The notes: generated by a model not told the origin, from the sequence alone. A DNA stretch of 64,000 nt from Litorivivens lipolytica (GCF_014191715.1 NZ_JACHWY010000002.1:186001-250000); one strand, 5' to 3'; positions 44,407-53,708 are shown, counted from the first letter of the stretch. Made by a program: numbers and translations.

Positions 44407-45447
44407 ATGAACGCCGACAGAGCGGGGCAGGGGCGCTACGGAATCTCCAGTGATTATCTGGTATCCCTGAGCGAACAGGCCTTTGAGCGTGGTATGAGCG
44501 TCGCTGATCTACTCGATGGAACCGACCTGGAAGCGAGCATACTGTTGCAGCAGGATGTGTCGGTCGGTCACGAATCCTTTCTCGCGGCGATGCGCAATTT
44601 TTGTGAGTTTGACGGAAACTTCTGGACGGCTTTGGAAGGTGGCAGGCGTATGACCCTGTCCAAGCACGGTTACGTCGGCTATGCGGCACAGCACAGTCAG
44701 GATCTGATGGACGCCGCCGAAAAGTTGTATCGCTATGTGTCAACGCGGATAGAGTTTTTTGAACTTCAGCGCGGAGAAAACCCAGATCTCGCCGAGTTGA
44801 TTTTACTGCCCCGTATCCCGGACAGCGACACACTGCGCTACGTGGCATTGAACTTTCTCGTGTGTCTGGAAACCCTTTGCCGGCAGATTCTCGGGCGCAG
44901 TGCCAGTCAGATTCCCAGCCGAATCACGCTTGTCGGTCCGCCTCCAGAAACCCCCATGCCGCCACTGCCGGCGGGATCAAAGATAGAATTTCACTGTGAC
45001 AACTACAGTTTGTGTTGGCCGCGCACGATTATTGATGTTGCCATTCCGGCTCGGAATGAAGACCTTGCCAAGCTGGCGGAGGCGCGCTGTGAAAGCGATC
45101 TGCGAAAACACAGTGAGCAGCAAAGTGTCTCTGAACGGGTTGCCCTGCAGCTGCAGCGGATGGAGGGCACCTTGCCGCCGCTGGAAGAGATTGCCGCACG
45201 CCTGAATATGTCGGTGGCGACCTTGAAGCGGCGACTGAAAGCGGAAGGCCGGAACTATCAGCAGCTGAAGGATGAGCAGCGTCAGCGACAGGCCTCGCGC
45301 TGGCTGGTGGAAGGTCGATTAACGGTGGATCAGATTGCCGATCGCCTCGGCTACAGTGATGCCAGCAATTTCTCCAAAGCCTTCAAGAGCTGGACCGGAC
45401 AATCGCCGAGCGCCTTTCGTCAGGAACAGTCCGAAAGGCGCCGCTAA
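44407..45447 (+). CDS. AraC-family transcriptional regulator with N-terminal effector domain
   Basis: A 346-residue regulator. The N-terminal ~200 residues match the arabinose-binding-like (PF12625) effector domain found in OruR/ArgR-type AraC proteins. The C-terminal AraC DNA-binding domain (about 240-340) has two helix-turn-helix units: PPLEEIAARLNMSVATLKRRLKAEG and LTVDQIADRLGYSDASNFSKAFKSWTGQSPSAFR. Divergent from the PF10118 gene, so likely its activator. It converges with an outer-membrane protein gene. Confidence 0.93.
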   Translation: MNADRAGQGRYGISSDYLVSLSEQAFERGMSVADLLDGTDLEASILLQQDVSVGHESFLAAMRNFCEFDGNFWTALEGGRRMTLSKHGYVGYAAQHSQDLMDAAEKLYRYVSTRIEFFELQRGENPDLAELILLPRIPDSDTLRYVALNFLVCLETLCRQILGRSASQIPSRITLVGPPPETPMPPLPAGSKIEFHCDNYSLCWPRTIIDVAIPARNEDLAKLAEARCESDLRKHSEQQSVSERVALQLQRMEGTLPPLEEIAARLNMSVATLKRRLKAEGRNYQQLKDEQRQRQASRWLVEGRLTVDQIADRLGYSDASNFSKAFKSWTGQSPSAFRQEQSERRR

Positions 45448-45453
45448 GCAGAA

Positions 45454-46155
45454 TCAGAAGTGGTAGCTGACGCCCAGTGAAACAAAGGGCAACCATTCGT
45501 ATTTATCTAATTCGTCCTGAATTTCCTTTTCTTCCTGCTCGATCTGCTCACGACACTGGGGGTCGCTGCCGCAAGAACCTGACGAGGTCATTTCAACCTT
45601 GGCTGCGCCCACGTGAATCACGCCGAGGTCAGCGTTAAAGGCAAAACCGTTCTGGGCGCGATGGCCCCAGCCGATCCCCAGATAGGGCGCTACTTGATCA
45701 AAGTCTACCTTGGTAGTGACTTCGCCCAGAACGGCAGAAGAATAACGGCTGTTACCGAATTCACAGGTCGCCAGTTGTTGTACAGGCGCTTGCGCATTAC
45801 AGCGAGTGATTACGGTGGCACCGCTGTTGTTAAAGAAGGTGCCGGCGGATACCCGGAAAATACCGTTCCAAGGGTGCCAGTCAGCCAGAAGGTAGGAGTT
45901 TTCCAGATCGACGTCGCTGTCGTACTCTAGCTCATCGCCCTGGATCCCGTTGTTGTCCTCAGCCTCAAAATCCACATCCAGATCACCTACCAGAAAGCCG
46001 GCGCGAAGCCCGAAGGGCGATTCCCAGCGGTAACCGACCTCAGCGCCCAGTCCGATATCGGAGGCTTGAAGGCGGGTGGTGATTTGGGCCTGACTGGCCG
46101 TGGAAAAGGTCAACAGCAGCAGCGTCAGCAGGCCGCCGGTCAGTGATCTGTACAT
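45454..46155 (-). CDS. small outer-membrane beta-barrel protein
   Basis: A 233-residue exported protein with signal peptide (LTLLLLTFSTASQA-Q). Strand-rich sequence ends in FVSLGVSYHF with the C-terminal aromatic residue expected for an outer-membrane barrel. It contains VGYRWESPFGLRAGFLVGDLDVDF and PYLGIGWGHRAQNG, recalling a widespread uncharacterised outer-membrane family with an eight-strand barrel. A lysine/glutamate-rich loop (EQIEQEEKEIQDELDKYE) precedes the last strand. The ATG at 46155 has GGGGA six bases upstream; the 30-residue upstream extension is unlikely. Function unknown. Confidence 0.82.
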   Translation of the reverse strand: MYRSLTGGLLTLLLLTFSTASQAQITTRLQASDIGLGAEVGYRWESPFGLRAGFLVGDLDVDFEAEDNNGIQGDELEYDSDVDLENSYLLADWHPWNGIFRVSAGTFFNNSGATVITRCNAQAPVQQLATCEFGNSRYSSAVLGEVTTKVDFDQVAPYLGIGWGHRAQNGFAFNADLGVIHVGAAKVEMTSSGSCGSDPQCREQIEQEEKEIQDELDKYEWLPFVSLGVSYHF

Positions 46156-46422
46156 CGTATCCCCGGAGGTTTGTTGGCGAGCGCTTAGGGTAGCGCACTT
46201 GATGCGACACTGCAGGGGTGGATAGCCCAGAATATTACCGGCCATCGAAGTGATCCAACATGCTGTCTGCAGTGGCTTCTCCGCTGAGCTACTACGGGGC
46301 CAATGTAATGTCTGCTATGGTGATTGCTTGGCAATTACGAAGACAGGCGCGCAAATTTGGACACCAGCTCACAGGTGCGGCGGCGACATCGTCCGGGCGC
46401 GACGCTCAGCGGGCTGGCTTCA

Positions 46423-47466
46423 ATGCGCGTCGAGCTCGCGCTCGGCCTTATCACGGTGGTCTATACCGTTTGCGTTTTTGCGGTCAGTTCCGCTGTGGGG
46501 CTCTCCGAACAGGTGTCGCTGTGGCTCTACAGCGAAGCTGTCTTCATGGTCAGTTTTCTGGTGATCTTCAGCGCGGCCATTTTGCGTGTTCTCTACATCA
46601 TGCTGGCGCTGCGACCAGTGCGGTTAACGCGGTTTATTCTTGCGGATTTCAGGAATTTTCTCTGCGGTGAGCAGCGTCTGCTGCGGGCGTTGCCGGTGTT
46701 GTTGCTGTTTCTGGTGTTTATTTCCGTTTTTACCAGCTACAAGGCCATGATTCCGGAGCTACAACCTTTTGTTTGGGACGAGACCTTTATTGCTTGGGAC
46801 CGGATACTTCACGGCGGTCACGATCCCTGGCGACTGCTGCAGCCCTTGCTGGGTTACCCGGAGCTGAGTGGTGCATTAAACGTGGTCTACAACGCCTGGT
46901 TCCCAGCGATGTTCACGGTGCTCTACTGGCAGCTGTTTTCCCTGTCGCGCCCGCAGCTGCGTGCCCGCTTTCTGCTCAGCTTCTTTCTCACCTGGATTCT
47001 GCTGGGCAGCCTGGTCGCGACGCTGCTGTCATCAGCAGGCCCCTGCTTTCTCGAGCCTTTGTTCGGCAATAACTACTATCAGCCACTGATGAGCTATCTG
47101 CAGCAGGCCGCCCAACAGGCTCCGGTGTGGGCGCTAGACACCCAGGCCATGTTGCTGCGCAGTCATTTGGGCAGCGAGAGTGGGCTGGGTGCCGGCATAT
47201 CGGCCATGCCGAGCCTGCATGTGGCGACGGCTTTGTTGATCGCGCTGACCTGCTGGGGCAGCGGTCGCTGGCTGCGCGGGTTTGGGCTGCTGTTTTTGCT
47301 GCTGATACTGCTTGGGTCCGTGCACTTGGGCTGGCACTACGCCGTGGATGGTTATCTGGCGATTGCTCTCACGCTGCCGATCTGGTGGGGCTGCGGCTGG
47401 CTGGCGCAGCGGTTAGTGCCGAGCAGTGAAAATTTCGTGCAGTCAAGCCTGAAAAGCCACTCCTGA
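46423..47466 (+). CDS. PAP2-family (aureobasidin-resistance/inositolphosphotransferase-like) membrane protein
   Basis: A 347-residue polytopic membrane protein with about six to eight hydrophobic helices. The phosphatase motifs are those of the PAP2_3 family: ISAMPSLHVATALL (Ser-His) and LGWHYAVDGYLA (His-x3-Asp). Such proteins transfer or remove phosphate headgroups on lipids, the active site facing the periplasm. The ATG at 46423 starts directly before the first helix but has only a weak GGG-rich ribosome binding site. A TTG at 46324 or GTG at 46372 would add a basic leader. It is monocistronic between the barrel gene and rdgC. Confidence 0.8.
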   Translation: MRVELALGLITVVYTVCVFAVSSAVGLSEQVSLWLYSEAVFMVSFLVIFSAAILRVLYIMLALRPVRLTRFILADFRNFLCGEQRLLRALPVLLLFLVFISVFTSYKAMIPELQPFVWDETFIAWDRILHGGHDPWRLLQPLLGYPELSGALNVVYNAWFPAMFTVLYWQLFSLSRPQLRARFLLSFFLTWILLGSLVATLLSSAGPCFLEPLFGNNYYQPLMSYLQQAAQQAPVWALDTQAMLLRSHLGSESGLGAGISAMPSLHVATALLIALTCWGSGRWLRGFGLLFLLLILLGSVHLGWHYAVDGYLAIALTLPIWWGCGWLAQRLVPSSENFVQSSLKSHS

Positions 47467-47538
47467 ACCGTCTACAATGCCCCGCTGCGTTATTCCAAGA
47501 TAGGCCCTTTCGGCCCGACAACAAGACAGGACAGATTT

Positions 47539-48459
47539 ATGTGGTTCAAGAACCTGCTGATTTACCGTTTTACCAAACCCTTTGAGCTTTCGGCGGAACA
47601 GGTCGAAGAAAAACTGCAAGAATTTGCCTTCAAACCCTGTGCCAGTCAGGACATGAGCACCCTCGGTTGGGTGAAGCCGCTGGGTCAGCAGGGCAGTGAA
47701 CTGGTGCATACCAATAACGGTTGCATCATGGTGTGCAGCCAACGACAGGACAAAGTGCTGCCGGCGGCGGTTATCAAAGACGCACTGGAAGAAAAGGTGC
47801 TGACCATCCGTGAAGACGAGGACCGGATACCCAGCCGGAAAGAACGCACGGATATGAAAGAGCAGCTAATTTTCGAAATGCTGCCGCGCGCCTTTGTGAA
47901 ATCCCGCAGGCAGTTTGCCTATATTGATCCGGCTAACGGTTGGCTGATTGTAGATAGCGGCAGCCACAGCCGCGCAGAAGAATTAATCGTGCTGTTGCGC
48001 GACAGCTTGGGCTCAATGCCAGTCATTCCTGTCGCCCCCAAAAACACAGCTTATCACACCATGACCCATTGGTTGCAAAGCGCCGCGCCTGCCGGTTTCG
48101 AGTTGGGTGGAGAGTGTGAACTCATTGATTCGGCGGATGAAAGCGCCGTGATTCGCTGCAAGAACCAGAACCTGGCGTCAAAAGAAATCCTAAATCATAT
48201 CGACAGCGGCATGTTGGTGAAGAAGCTGGCACTGAGCTGGTCCGGCGGCATCGAGTTTATGGTCGACGAGCAGCTGACGGTGAAACGCCTGCGGTTCAGC
48301 GACATGATCATGGAGCGCGCTGACGAGATTCACACGGACACTGCCGCCGAGCAGTTTGATGTAAACTTCTCAATCATGAACGCTGAGCTGGCTAACTTTA
48401 TTCCCGCCCTGCTGGAAGCCTTCGGCGGTGAAGATACCTCGGCGCTGGAAGCAGCCTGA
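47539..48459 (+). CDS. rdgC: recombination-associated protein RdgC
   Basis: A 306-residue RdgC, a ring-shaped DNA-binding protein that limits RecA access and influences recombination at forks. The N-terminus MWFKNLLIYRFT and PLG...LVHTNNGCIMVCSQRQDKVLPAAVI are diagnostic, followed by LEEKV..IREDEDRIPSRKERTDMKEQL. The length equals the family norm. An AGGACAG ribosome binding site precedes the ATG. Confidence 0.97.
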   Translation: MWFKNLLIYRFTKPFELSAEQVEEKLQEFAFKPCASQDMSTLGWVKPLGQQGSELVHTNNGCIMVCSQRQDKVLPAAVIKDALEEKVLTIREDEDRIPSRKERTDMKEQLIFEMLPRAFVKSRRQFAYIDPANGWLIVDSGSHSRAEELIVLLRDSLGSMPVIPVAPKNTAYHTMTHWLQSAAPAGFELGGECELIDSADESAVIRCKNQNLASKEILNHIDSGMLVKKLALSWSGGIEFMVDEQLTVKRLRFSDMIMERADEIHTDTAAEQFDVNFSIMNAELANFIPALLEAFGGEDTSALEAA

Positions 48460-48495
48460 ATGCGGTTGGGCTAATGTAAAGGGCATTACGCAACA

Positions 48496-48517
48496 TTTTC
48501 AGGTTTGCGCCTGAAAA
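48496..48517. repeat. palindrome downstream of rdgC
   Basis: TTTTCAGG-TTTGCG-CCTGAAAA, an eight-base-pair stem 37 bases after the rdgC stop. No T-run follows on either strand, so terminator function is uncertain. Confidence 0.4.
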
Positions 48518-48605
48518 CCGGTAGTAGTCCCGTCTTAAGCAAATGTCCCGGAATTGTCATAGAAAGCGATTATGCTGAAAGTGATCAATGCCGGAATGCT
48601 CGCCA

Positions 48606-49079
48606 ATGACCACTCGGGGTTTCAGTCTGTTTGCTCTGCTGCTTACTGCGCTGCTGGCAGGCTGCGCGAGTCAGCCGCAGCAGTCATTGGCTTTGCGCAC
48701 CGAGTACTGTGATACCTACCTTATTTACGATATGTGCGTGCGCGATATCGATGCCGATGGCGCGGTAGATCTGATGTACTTTGCGGATACCCGCGAGATC
48801 TTCATGCTGTCTGAGTCGGCGGAGCCGGAACTGGCCGGCGAAAACCTCGATGTGCACCGTTGCCTGCAGACGCTGGGTGATGCATTGCGCGATACCAGTT
48901 CGCAACTCTTGCGTCCCGATATCGGCTTCCTCGCCCGTTCAAGAGTGCGCTCCGCTATGTTGATCAGCTATACCGCTTACCTACCTGCCATTAATGCCTG
49001 CATGGACAAACAGCGAGTCGCGGCGAGCGGTGCGGCAGCGTTTGCCGACGACGACTTTGGCGAAGACGATTTTTTCTAA
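48606..49079 (+). CDS. small predicted lipoprotein, unknown function
   Basis: A 157-residue protein with a lipoprotein signal (hydrophobic core then lipobox LLAGC, cysteine at 20). The family is not recognised. The mature part has paired cysteines (EYCDTYLIYDMCVRDID) and DIDADGAVD, which resembles a calcium-binding-like DxDxDG loop; the C-terminus is acidic and ends DDDFGEDDFF. The ATG at 48606 gives the usual lipoprotein N-terminus; an ATG at 48588 six codons upstream is an alternative. Not obviously in an operon. Confidence 0.65.
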   Translation: MTTRGFSLFALLLTALLAGCASQPQQSLALRTEYCDTYLIYDMCVRDIDADGAVDLMYFADTREIFMLSESAEPELAGENLDVHRCLQTLGDALRDTSSQLLRPDIGFLARSRVRSAMLISYTAYLPAINACMDKQRVAASGAAAFADDDFGEDDFF

Positions 49080-49257
49080 TGGAAACGCTGCGGACGCGCT
49101 GCCCATTATCTGCGCGGCAGTGGGTAGTTCTTTCTGATCGTTGGCTAGACTGACGATCGTTTTCTTCTTTGTTTCGTTTTCTGGATTGATACCGTTTTTT
49201 TGACTAATACTAAGATATAAGTAATGTGAGTTTAATGAACACGCAGGGTCATAAGAA

Positions 49258-49953
49258 ATGAATAGATTACTCATATTTTCCCTCTTGGCATCCTTGGCGA
49301 CGGGTTTTGTTGTGGCGGATGACGATTGGGAAGGGGATCGTGATGATAGAGAGGATGCCCTAGAGGACCGTCGCGATAAGGCGAAAGATCGACAGGAGAA
49401 GTATCGAGACCGCTACGAAGATCGACGTGACGATGAAGATGACGAGTGGGAGGAGCGTCGGGAAAGCGAAGAGGAAAGGCGAGAGCGCTACAAAGAGCGC
49501 TATGAAGACGAGCGCGACGACGAGGATGATGGTTGGGAAGAGTCTCGCGATAAGAAAAAAGACAAGTACAAAGACAAAAAGCACAAATACAAAGGCAAGA
49601 ATGAGGCCAAGAAAGACAAGCACAAGAAGCCAGATGGTATGCATGGTCGCGACTGGGGTGCCAGCCAGGGTGAAAAGCGCGGCTGGGATGAAGGCAAACG
49701 CGATAAGCCCGTCGGCGACGATCACCATGATCATGACGCTCATGAGCATGAAGCCAAACAGCCGCCCGCTGACCACGCGTCGGGTCAGCCCGAGCAAGGC
49801 CAACCGCAGGACCCTGAGCAGACGCTGCGAGATATGGCGAAGGACAAGGCCGCACGCAAAGCAGGCGCTGAAAAAGGTAGTGCAACCGAGGCGATTATCC
49901 ATATGGGAACAGACATGGTTATAGACCGTGCCAAAGGCGGCAGCGCGGAATAG
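49258..49953 (+). CDS. secreted, extremely charged low-complexity repeat protein
   Basis: A 231-residue protein with a signal peptide (cleavage likely after Ala20). The mature region is built almost wholly of Asp, Glu, Arg and Lys. Two copies of a 17-residue unit RYEDxRDDEDDxWEExR lie at about 52-68 and 81-97, followed by a Lys-rich segment (98-124), a His/Asp cluster (HHDHDAHEHE, 156-165) and a Pro/Gln linker. A C-terminal part (about 187-231) resembles a helix. Family unknown. The high charge suggests a disordered polyampholyte in the periplasm, possibly metal binding through the His/Asp cluster. A strong terminator follows. Confidence 0.72.
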   Translation: MNRLLIFSLLASLATGFVVADDDWEGDRDDREDALEDRRDKAKDRQEKYRDRYEDRRDDEDDEWEERRESEEERRERYKERYEDERDDEDDGWEESRDKKKDKYKDKKHKYKGKNEAKKDKHKKPDGMHGRDWGASQGEKRGWDEGKRDKPVGDDHHDHDAHEHEAKQPPADHASGQPEQGQPQDPEQTLRDMAKDKAARKAGAEKGSATEAIIHMGTDMVIDRAKGGSAE

Positions 49954-49980
49954 CATCCCGAAGGTAGCCCCCAGGAACTT

Positions 49981-50007
49981 AAAAAGGCGGCTTTTGCCGC
50001 CTTTTTT
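49981..50007 (+). terminator. rho-independent terminator
   Basis: AAAAAGGCGGC-TTTT-GCCGCC followed by six Ts, 28 bases after the charged-protein stop. The A-tract also lets it act in the opposite direction. Confidence 0.93.
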
Positions 50008-50098
50008 ATGCTCTTTTACTAATGGCTGGCGGCGGGGTGGTTGTGAGGCAGAGGCGGGCATGCTCAAATGGTGCTGTTCAGGTATACAGTGATTCTTT

Positions 50099-51157
50099 GT
50101 GCGAAAAATCATCCACTGCGACTGCGATTGCTTCTACGCCTCGGTTGAGATGCGTGACGATCCGGCCCTGCGCGGCATTCCTTTGGCGGTGGGTGGTGCC
50201 AGCGACCGCCGTGGCGTGATTGCTACCTGCAACTATGAGGCGAGGGCCTATGGGGTGCGCTCGGCAATGCCCTCGGCCCACGCTCTTCGGTTGTGTCCTT
50301 CGCTGGTGGTGATCCCGCCAAGCTTCGATAAATACCGCGCCGCCGCCTATAAAGTGCGGGAAATTTTTCATCGTTATACGGATCTGGTTGAACCCCTATC
50401 GCTGGATGAGGCCTATCTGGATGTGAGCGATTCGCCACACTTTCAGGGCAGTGCGACCTTGATTGCGCGGGCTATCCGTCAGTCCGTCAGCGACGAGGTC
50501 GGTATTACTATTTCTGCTGGCGTGGCGCCCAATAAATTTCTGGCCAAGGTCGCCAGCGACTGGGACAAGCCCGACGGCCTGACTACCATTACGCCCGATC
50601 AGGTGCAGGATTTTGTGGCCGCCTTGCCAGTGCGGCGCATTCACGGCGTCGGCCCGGCGATGCAGAAAAAGCTGCTGGGACACAACATAGAGCGCTGTGG
50701 CGATATTCTCGGTTGGTCCAAACTGGAGCTTGCTCAAGCCTTTGGCTCCATGGGCGAGACCCTCTATCGCTACGCCCGGGGCGACGATAAGCGCCCCGTC
50801 GCCAATAACCGCGAACGCAAATCCCTGAGTGTTGAGCGCACCTACGCCGAAGACCTGCCCACTCGCAAAGCCTGCCAGAGTCAATTGCCCAATCTGTTAA
50901 GCAAGCTGGAAGAGCGGCTGGCAAACCTTACGCGCCGTGGCGCCATTACCGGCCACTTCGTCAAGCTCAAGAGTAAGGATTTCGAGACCACAACGGTCGA
51001 TCGGCAATTACTCGGTGGTTTGGATACCCATGAATTTGTTGAGATGATGGATGAGGCTTGGGCGCGTTATCAGAAACCCGTGCGTTTGCTGGGCGTAGGT
51101 CTGCGCTTTCATACGGATCATATGAGCAGCGATCAGCAGTTACGCCTGTTCGATTAG
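50099..51157 (+). CDS. dinB: DNA polymerase IV (translesion synthesis)
   Basis: A 352-residue Y-family polymerase. The start is GTG at 50099, giving MRKIIHCDCDCFYASVEMRD as in other DinB; catalytic acids are Asp8 and the Asp/Glu of SLDEAYLDV. The steric-gate position holds Tyr13. The thumb (FLAKVASDWDKPDG), HhH (RRIHGVGPAMQKKL) and little-finger domains are present. The C-terminal QLRLF is the beta-clamp binding motif. The ribosome binding site is weak. No convincing LexA box is seen just upstream. Confidence 0.97.
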   Translation: MRKIIHCDCDCFYASVEMRDDPALRGIPLAVGGASDRRGVIATCNYEARAYGVRSAMPSAHALRLCPSLVVIPPSFDKYRAAAYKVREIFHRYTDLVEPLSLDEAYLDVSDSPHFQGSATLIARAIRQSVSDEVGITISAGVAPNKFLAKVASDWDKPDGLTTITPDQVQDFVAALPVRRIHGVGPAMQKKLLGHNIERCGDILGWSKLELAQAFGSMGETLYRYARGDDKRPVANNRERKSLSVERTYAEDLPTRKACQSQLPNLLSKLEERLANLTRRGAITGHFVKLKSKDFETTTVDRQLLGGLDTHEFVEMMDEAWARYQKPVRLLGVGLRFHTDHMSSDQQLRLFD

Positions 51158-51191
51158 TGAATGGCTTTTTAGTAGGCTTTAGTTCAATTAC

Positions 51192-51205
51192 GAGAACTGC
51201 TTCTC
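51192..51205. promoter_or_regulatory. inverted repeat, possible upstream Fur-type site
   Basis: GAGAA-CTGC-TTCTC, followed by ATTTTGCATTAT. The right half, CTTCTCATT, resembles a Fur half-site; the left half is poor. Confidence 0.3.
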
Positions 51206-51331
51206 ATTTTGCATTATGAATTCTCTCCTTTTGTACTAGCTTCATTATGGGCGCTGCCCTCATTTGGGGCGGCGGGTTGGTTGCCGTGTTGTTTTGACTT
51301 GGTGCAATTCCAATCGCATTGCGGCGATACC

Positions 51332-51350
51332 GATAATGATAATGCACGAA
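51332..51350 (+). promoter_or_regulatory. candidate Fur box before TonB receptor
   Basis: GATAATGATAATGCACGAA: the first 12 bases match the classical Fur consensus GATAATGATAATCATTATC exactly; the last seven do not. It lies 14-32 bases upstream of the ATG at 51364. Confidence 0.6.
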
Positions 51351-51363
51351 GCTGGAGAACCTC

Positions 51364-53562
51364 ATGCAAGGATTCCGTTTAGCGGTTTTGGTGGTGGCGT
51401 GCGCGTTACCTTTCACCCACGTTCATGCCCAGCGGGCATCGGAGGCGTTGCTTGAAGAAGTTCTGGTAACGGCCCAGAAGAAGTCATCTGCAGAAGAGAT
51501 TCAGGATACATCCATCGCGATTACAGCTTACGGTGCCGATCAGTTAGAGGCATTGAAGGTGCGCGATCTAAAAGGCCTCAGCTATTCCATGCCCAATGTG
51601 GCATTGGAAGATGTCGGCACCACTAAGGGCACGGCAAACTTTGCAATCCGTGGCTTGGGTGTCAACAGCTCCATTCCTTCAATTGATCCGACCGTGGGTG
51701 TGTTCGTAGACGGGATGTATCTGGGCATCAACGGCGGCGTCGTGTTTGATATGTTTGATCTGGAAGGCATTGAGGTGCTGCGCGGTCCGCAAGGGGTTCT
51801 GTTCGGACGCAACGTAACGGGCGGCGCCGTGCTGGTCAGAACCCGGCTGCCGGGTGAAGAGTTTGTTGGTAGCGCTAAATTTGCCGTGGAGACCGGTCTA
51901 AATCGCTACTACTCCGCTTCGGTATCGGGCCCAATGACCGACAAGCTCAAAGCCAAACTGGCGGTGTATCTGAATGAAGATGAGGGCTGGCATGATAACG
52001 AATTTGGTGATGACAGCCATGGCGATGCTCGAACTCGCTTGATTCGCCCAGTCTTTGTTATCGATCTGGACGAATATTCTGATCTCATTCTGCGATTTGA
52101 ACGCGGCGACGCCGAAGGTGACGGTCCGGCTGCACAAAATCGCGGTCGCTTTGATCGCGACGACTTTAAATTTTCCATCAACGAAACCGGCTACTTCGAC
52201 AACTACTGGAATCAGGGGATTGTTGAGTACGCGCGTGACGTGGACTTTCTCGAAGGGCGCATTACCAATATTGCCGGCTTTCGTCATTACAACAGCCAGG
52301 GTGTCAGCGATATAGATGCTTCCAGCTCGACCTTGTTTCACGCGGGTTTTGAGACTCAGCAGGAGCAGGTCAGTAATGAATTTCGCTTTAATGGCAGAAT
52401 TGGTGAAGTGATTGATCTGACCGCGGGTCTGTATTACTTCGATCAGGAAGTTAAGTATCAGGAGAACCGTCAGGTAACTGCCGGTATTCCGGGTATCTTT
52501 GCTTACTTTTATGGTGGCGGTATTCAGGATCATGATACCTGGGGTGCATTTGCATCGGTCGATTATCTGTTGTCCGAGAAACTGACTCTAACTGCCGGTT
52601 GGCGTTTCTCGCAAGAATCCAAAGATGCCAAAATCAGAACGCTTGAGCGTAACTTGATCGGTCCAAATATGCAGCCCGATGAGATACCGCCAGGGCAGTG
52701 TGACGTGATTGGCGGCGACTGTGCCTTTGATTTCAAAGACGATAAATCCTGGTCCAATATCACGCCTAAAGTCGGCGTGACCTGGACGCCCAATGATCAA
52801 ATGCAAATCTACTCCTTCCTGACCAAGGGCTTCCGAAGCGGCGGCTACAACTTGCGTAATACGGACCCATCATTCTCGCCCGGGCCTTTTGATGAGGAAA
52901 CACAAAACAGCTTCGAAGTTGGCGTTAAATACGATAGTCCGGATAACCGTGCCCGCTTGAACGTGGCAGCCTTCTATAACCAGATCAAGGATATGCAGCG
53001 TGAGGTCAACTTGCCATCTGGAGGCTCCGGTGTAGTCCAGATTATTCGCAATACCGCGGATGCCGAGATTATGGGGGTTGAACTGGAAGGTCGCTATGCG
53101 GTGCTGCCTAACCTGATTGTTAACCTGTCGGTAGGTTATGTTGAAGGTGAGTATCGAGAGGTCAAATTTGATCTCAATGGCGACAACGTTGTGAACGGTC
53201 AGGACGGCGAACTGGACTTGCCGCGCTTGGCCCCGCTCACAGGTAGCCTGGGTATTATCTATGACCAGAATGTGGGTGATTTTGGTTTTATCACGGCCCA
53301 GGCCAGTTATAGCCATCGTGACGAAGCTGCCTATACCGACAACAATCGCGGCACGTTGAATGATGCCAATATGGTGGACGCAACGATTTCTCTGTCACCC
53401 AACTCTGAGGCATGGACCGTCTCGGTATACGGCAAGAACCTTCGAGACGAAGCCACTGAAGGCGGTGATACCCAGTTGCCGTTCGGCGCACTGGGGGTAA
53501 CCAGCTTTTCACCTCTAAACAAGGGGCGTGTGGTCGGCGCTGAATTTAAAGTGCGCTTTTGA
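51364..53562 (+). CDS. TonB-dependent receptor, probably iron-regulated
   Basis: A 732-residue outer-membrane receptor: signal peptide (ending HVHA-Q), EEVLVTAQKK TonB-box region, and a plug with FAIRGLGVNSS, VGVFVDGMYLG and IEVLRGPQGVLFGRNVTGGA. The barrel includes MQIYSFLTKGFRSGGYNLR and ends in GAEFKVRF with the terminal Phe. GGAGAA precedes the ATG. The GATAATGATAAT motif just upstream suggests control by Fur, hence an iron-complex ligand; the sequence alone does not name the siderophore. Monocistronic. Confidence 0.92.
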   Translation: MQGFRLAVLVVACALPFTHVHAQRASEALLEEVLVTAQKKSSAEEIQDTSIAITAYGADQLEALKVRDLKGLSYSMPNVALEDVGTTKGTANFAIRGLGVNSSIPSIDPTVGVFVDGMYLGINGGVVFDMFDLEGIEVLRGPQGVLFGRNVTGGAVLVRTRLPGEEFVGSAKFAVETGLNRYYSASVSGPMTDKLKAKLAVYLNEDEGWHDNEFGDDSHGDARTRLIRPVFVIDLDEYSDLILRFERGDAEGDGPAAQNRGRFDRDDFKFSINETGYFDNYWNQGIVEYARDVDFLEGRITNIAGFRHYNSQGVSDIDASSSTLFHAGFETQQEQVSNEFRFNGRIGEVIDLTAGLYYFDQEVKYQENRQVTAGIPGIFAYFYGGGIQDHDTWGAFASVDYLLSEKLTLTAGWRFSQESKDAKIRTLERNLIGPNMQPDEIPPGQCDVIGGDCAFDFKDDKSWSNITPKVGVTWTPNDQMQIYSFLTKGFRSGGYNLRNTDPSFSPGPFDEETQNSFEVGVKYDSPDNRARLNVAAFYNQIKDMQREVNLPSGGSGVVQIIRNTADAEIMGVELEGRYAVLPNLIVNLSVGYVEGEYREVKFDLNGDNVVNGQDGELDLPRLAPLTGSLGIIYDQNVGDFGFITAQASYSHRDEAAYTDNNRGTLNDANMVDATISLSPNSEAWTVSVYGKNLRDEATEGGDTQLPFGALGVTSFSPLNKGRVVGAEFKVRF

Positions 53563-53666
53563 TCTATAGTTGCCGCGACTTGGCTTAAGTCGTGGCAATA
53601 CGCTTCACTAGCACCACCAGGTCAGACCAAGGTGGCTGTGTTGTGAGGGGTAACGCGCTAGAATAA

Positions 53667-53692
53667 CGGCAGGCAGAACCTGCCGTTTTTTT
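53667..53692 (+). terminator. rho-independent terminator between TonB receptor and ppnP
   Basis: CGGCAGG-CAGAA-CCTGCCG followed by seven Ts. It lies 16 bases before the ppnP start, so ppnP must have its promoter upstream of or within the hairpin, or rely on read-through. Confidence 0.9.
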
Positions 53693-53708
53693 ATTTTAGG
53701 GGTACCCC

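Noticed and set aside
49140-49170. GATCGT...ACGATC hairpin with GTTTTCTTC tail as a terminator
   Set aside because: Six-base stem with a long loop and an interrupted T-run; too weak to list.
49360-50112. 250-residue hydrophobic minus-strand frame opposite the charged protein
   Set aside because: Apparent membrane protein arises from reverse complement of Asp/Glu/Lys codons; the plus-strand frame has the signal peptide and terminator.
53690-53708. GGGGTACCCC beside the ppnP start as a regulatory operator
   Set aside because: A ten-base palindrome that includes the ribosome binding site can occur by chance; no supporting second site.
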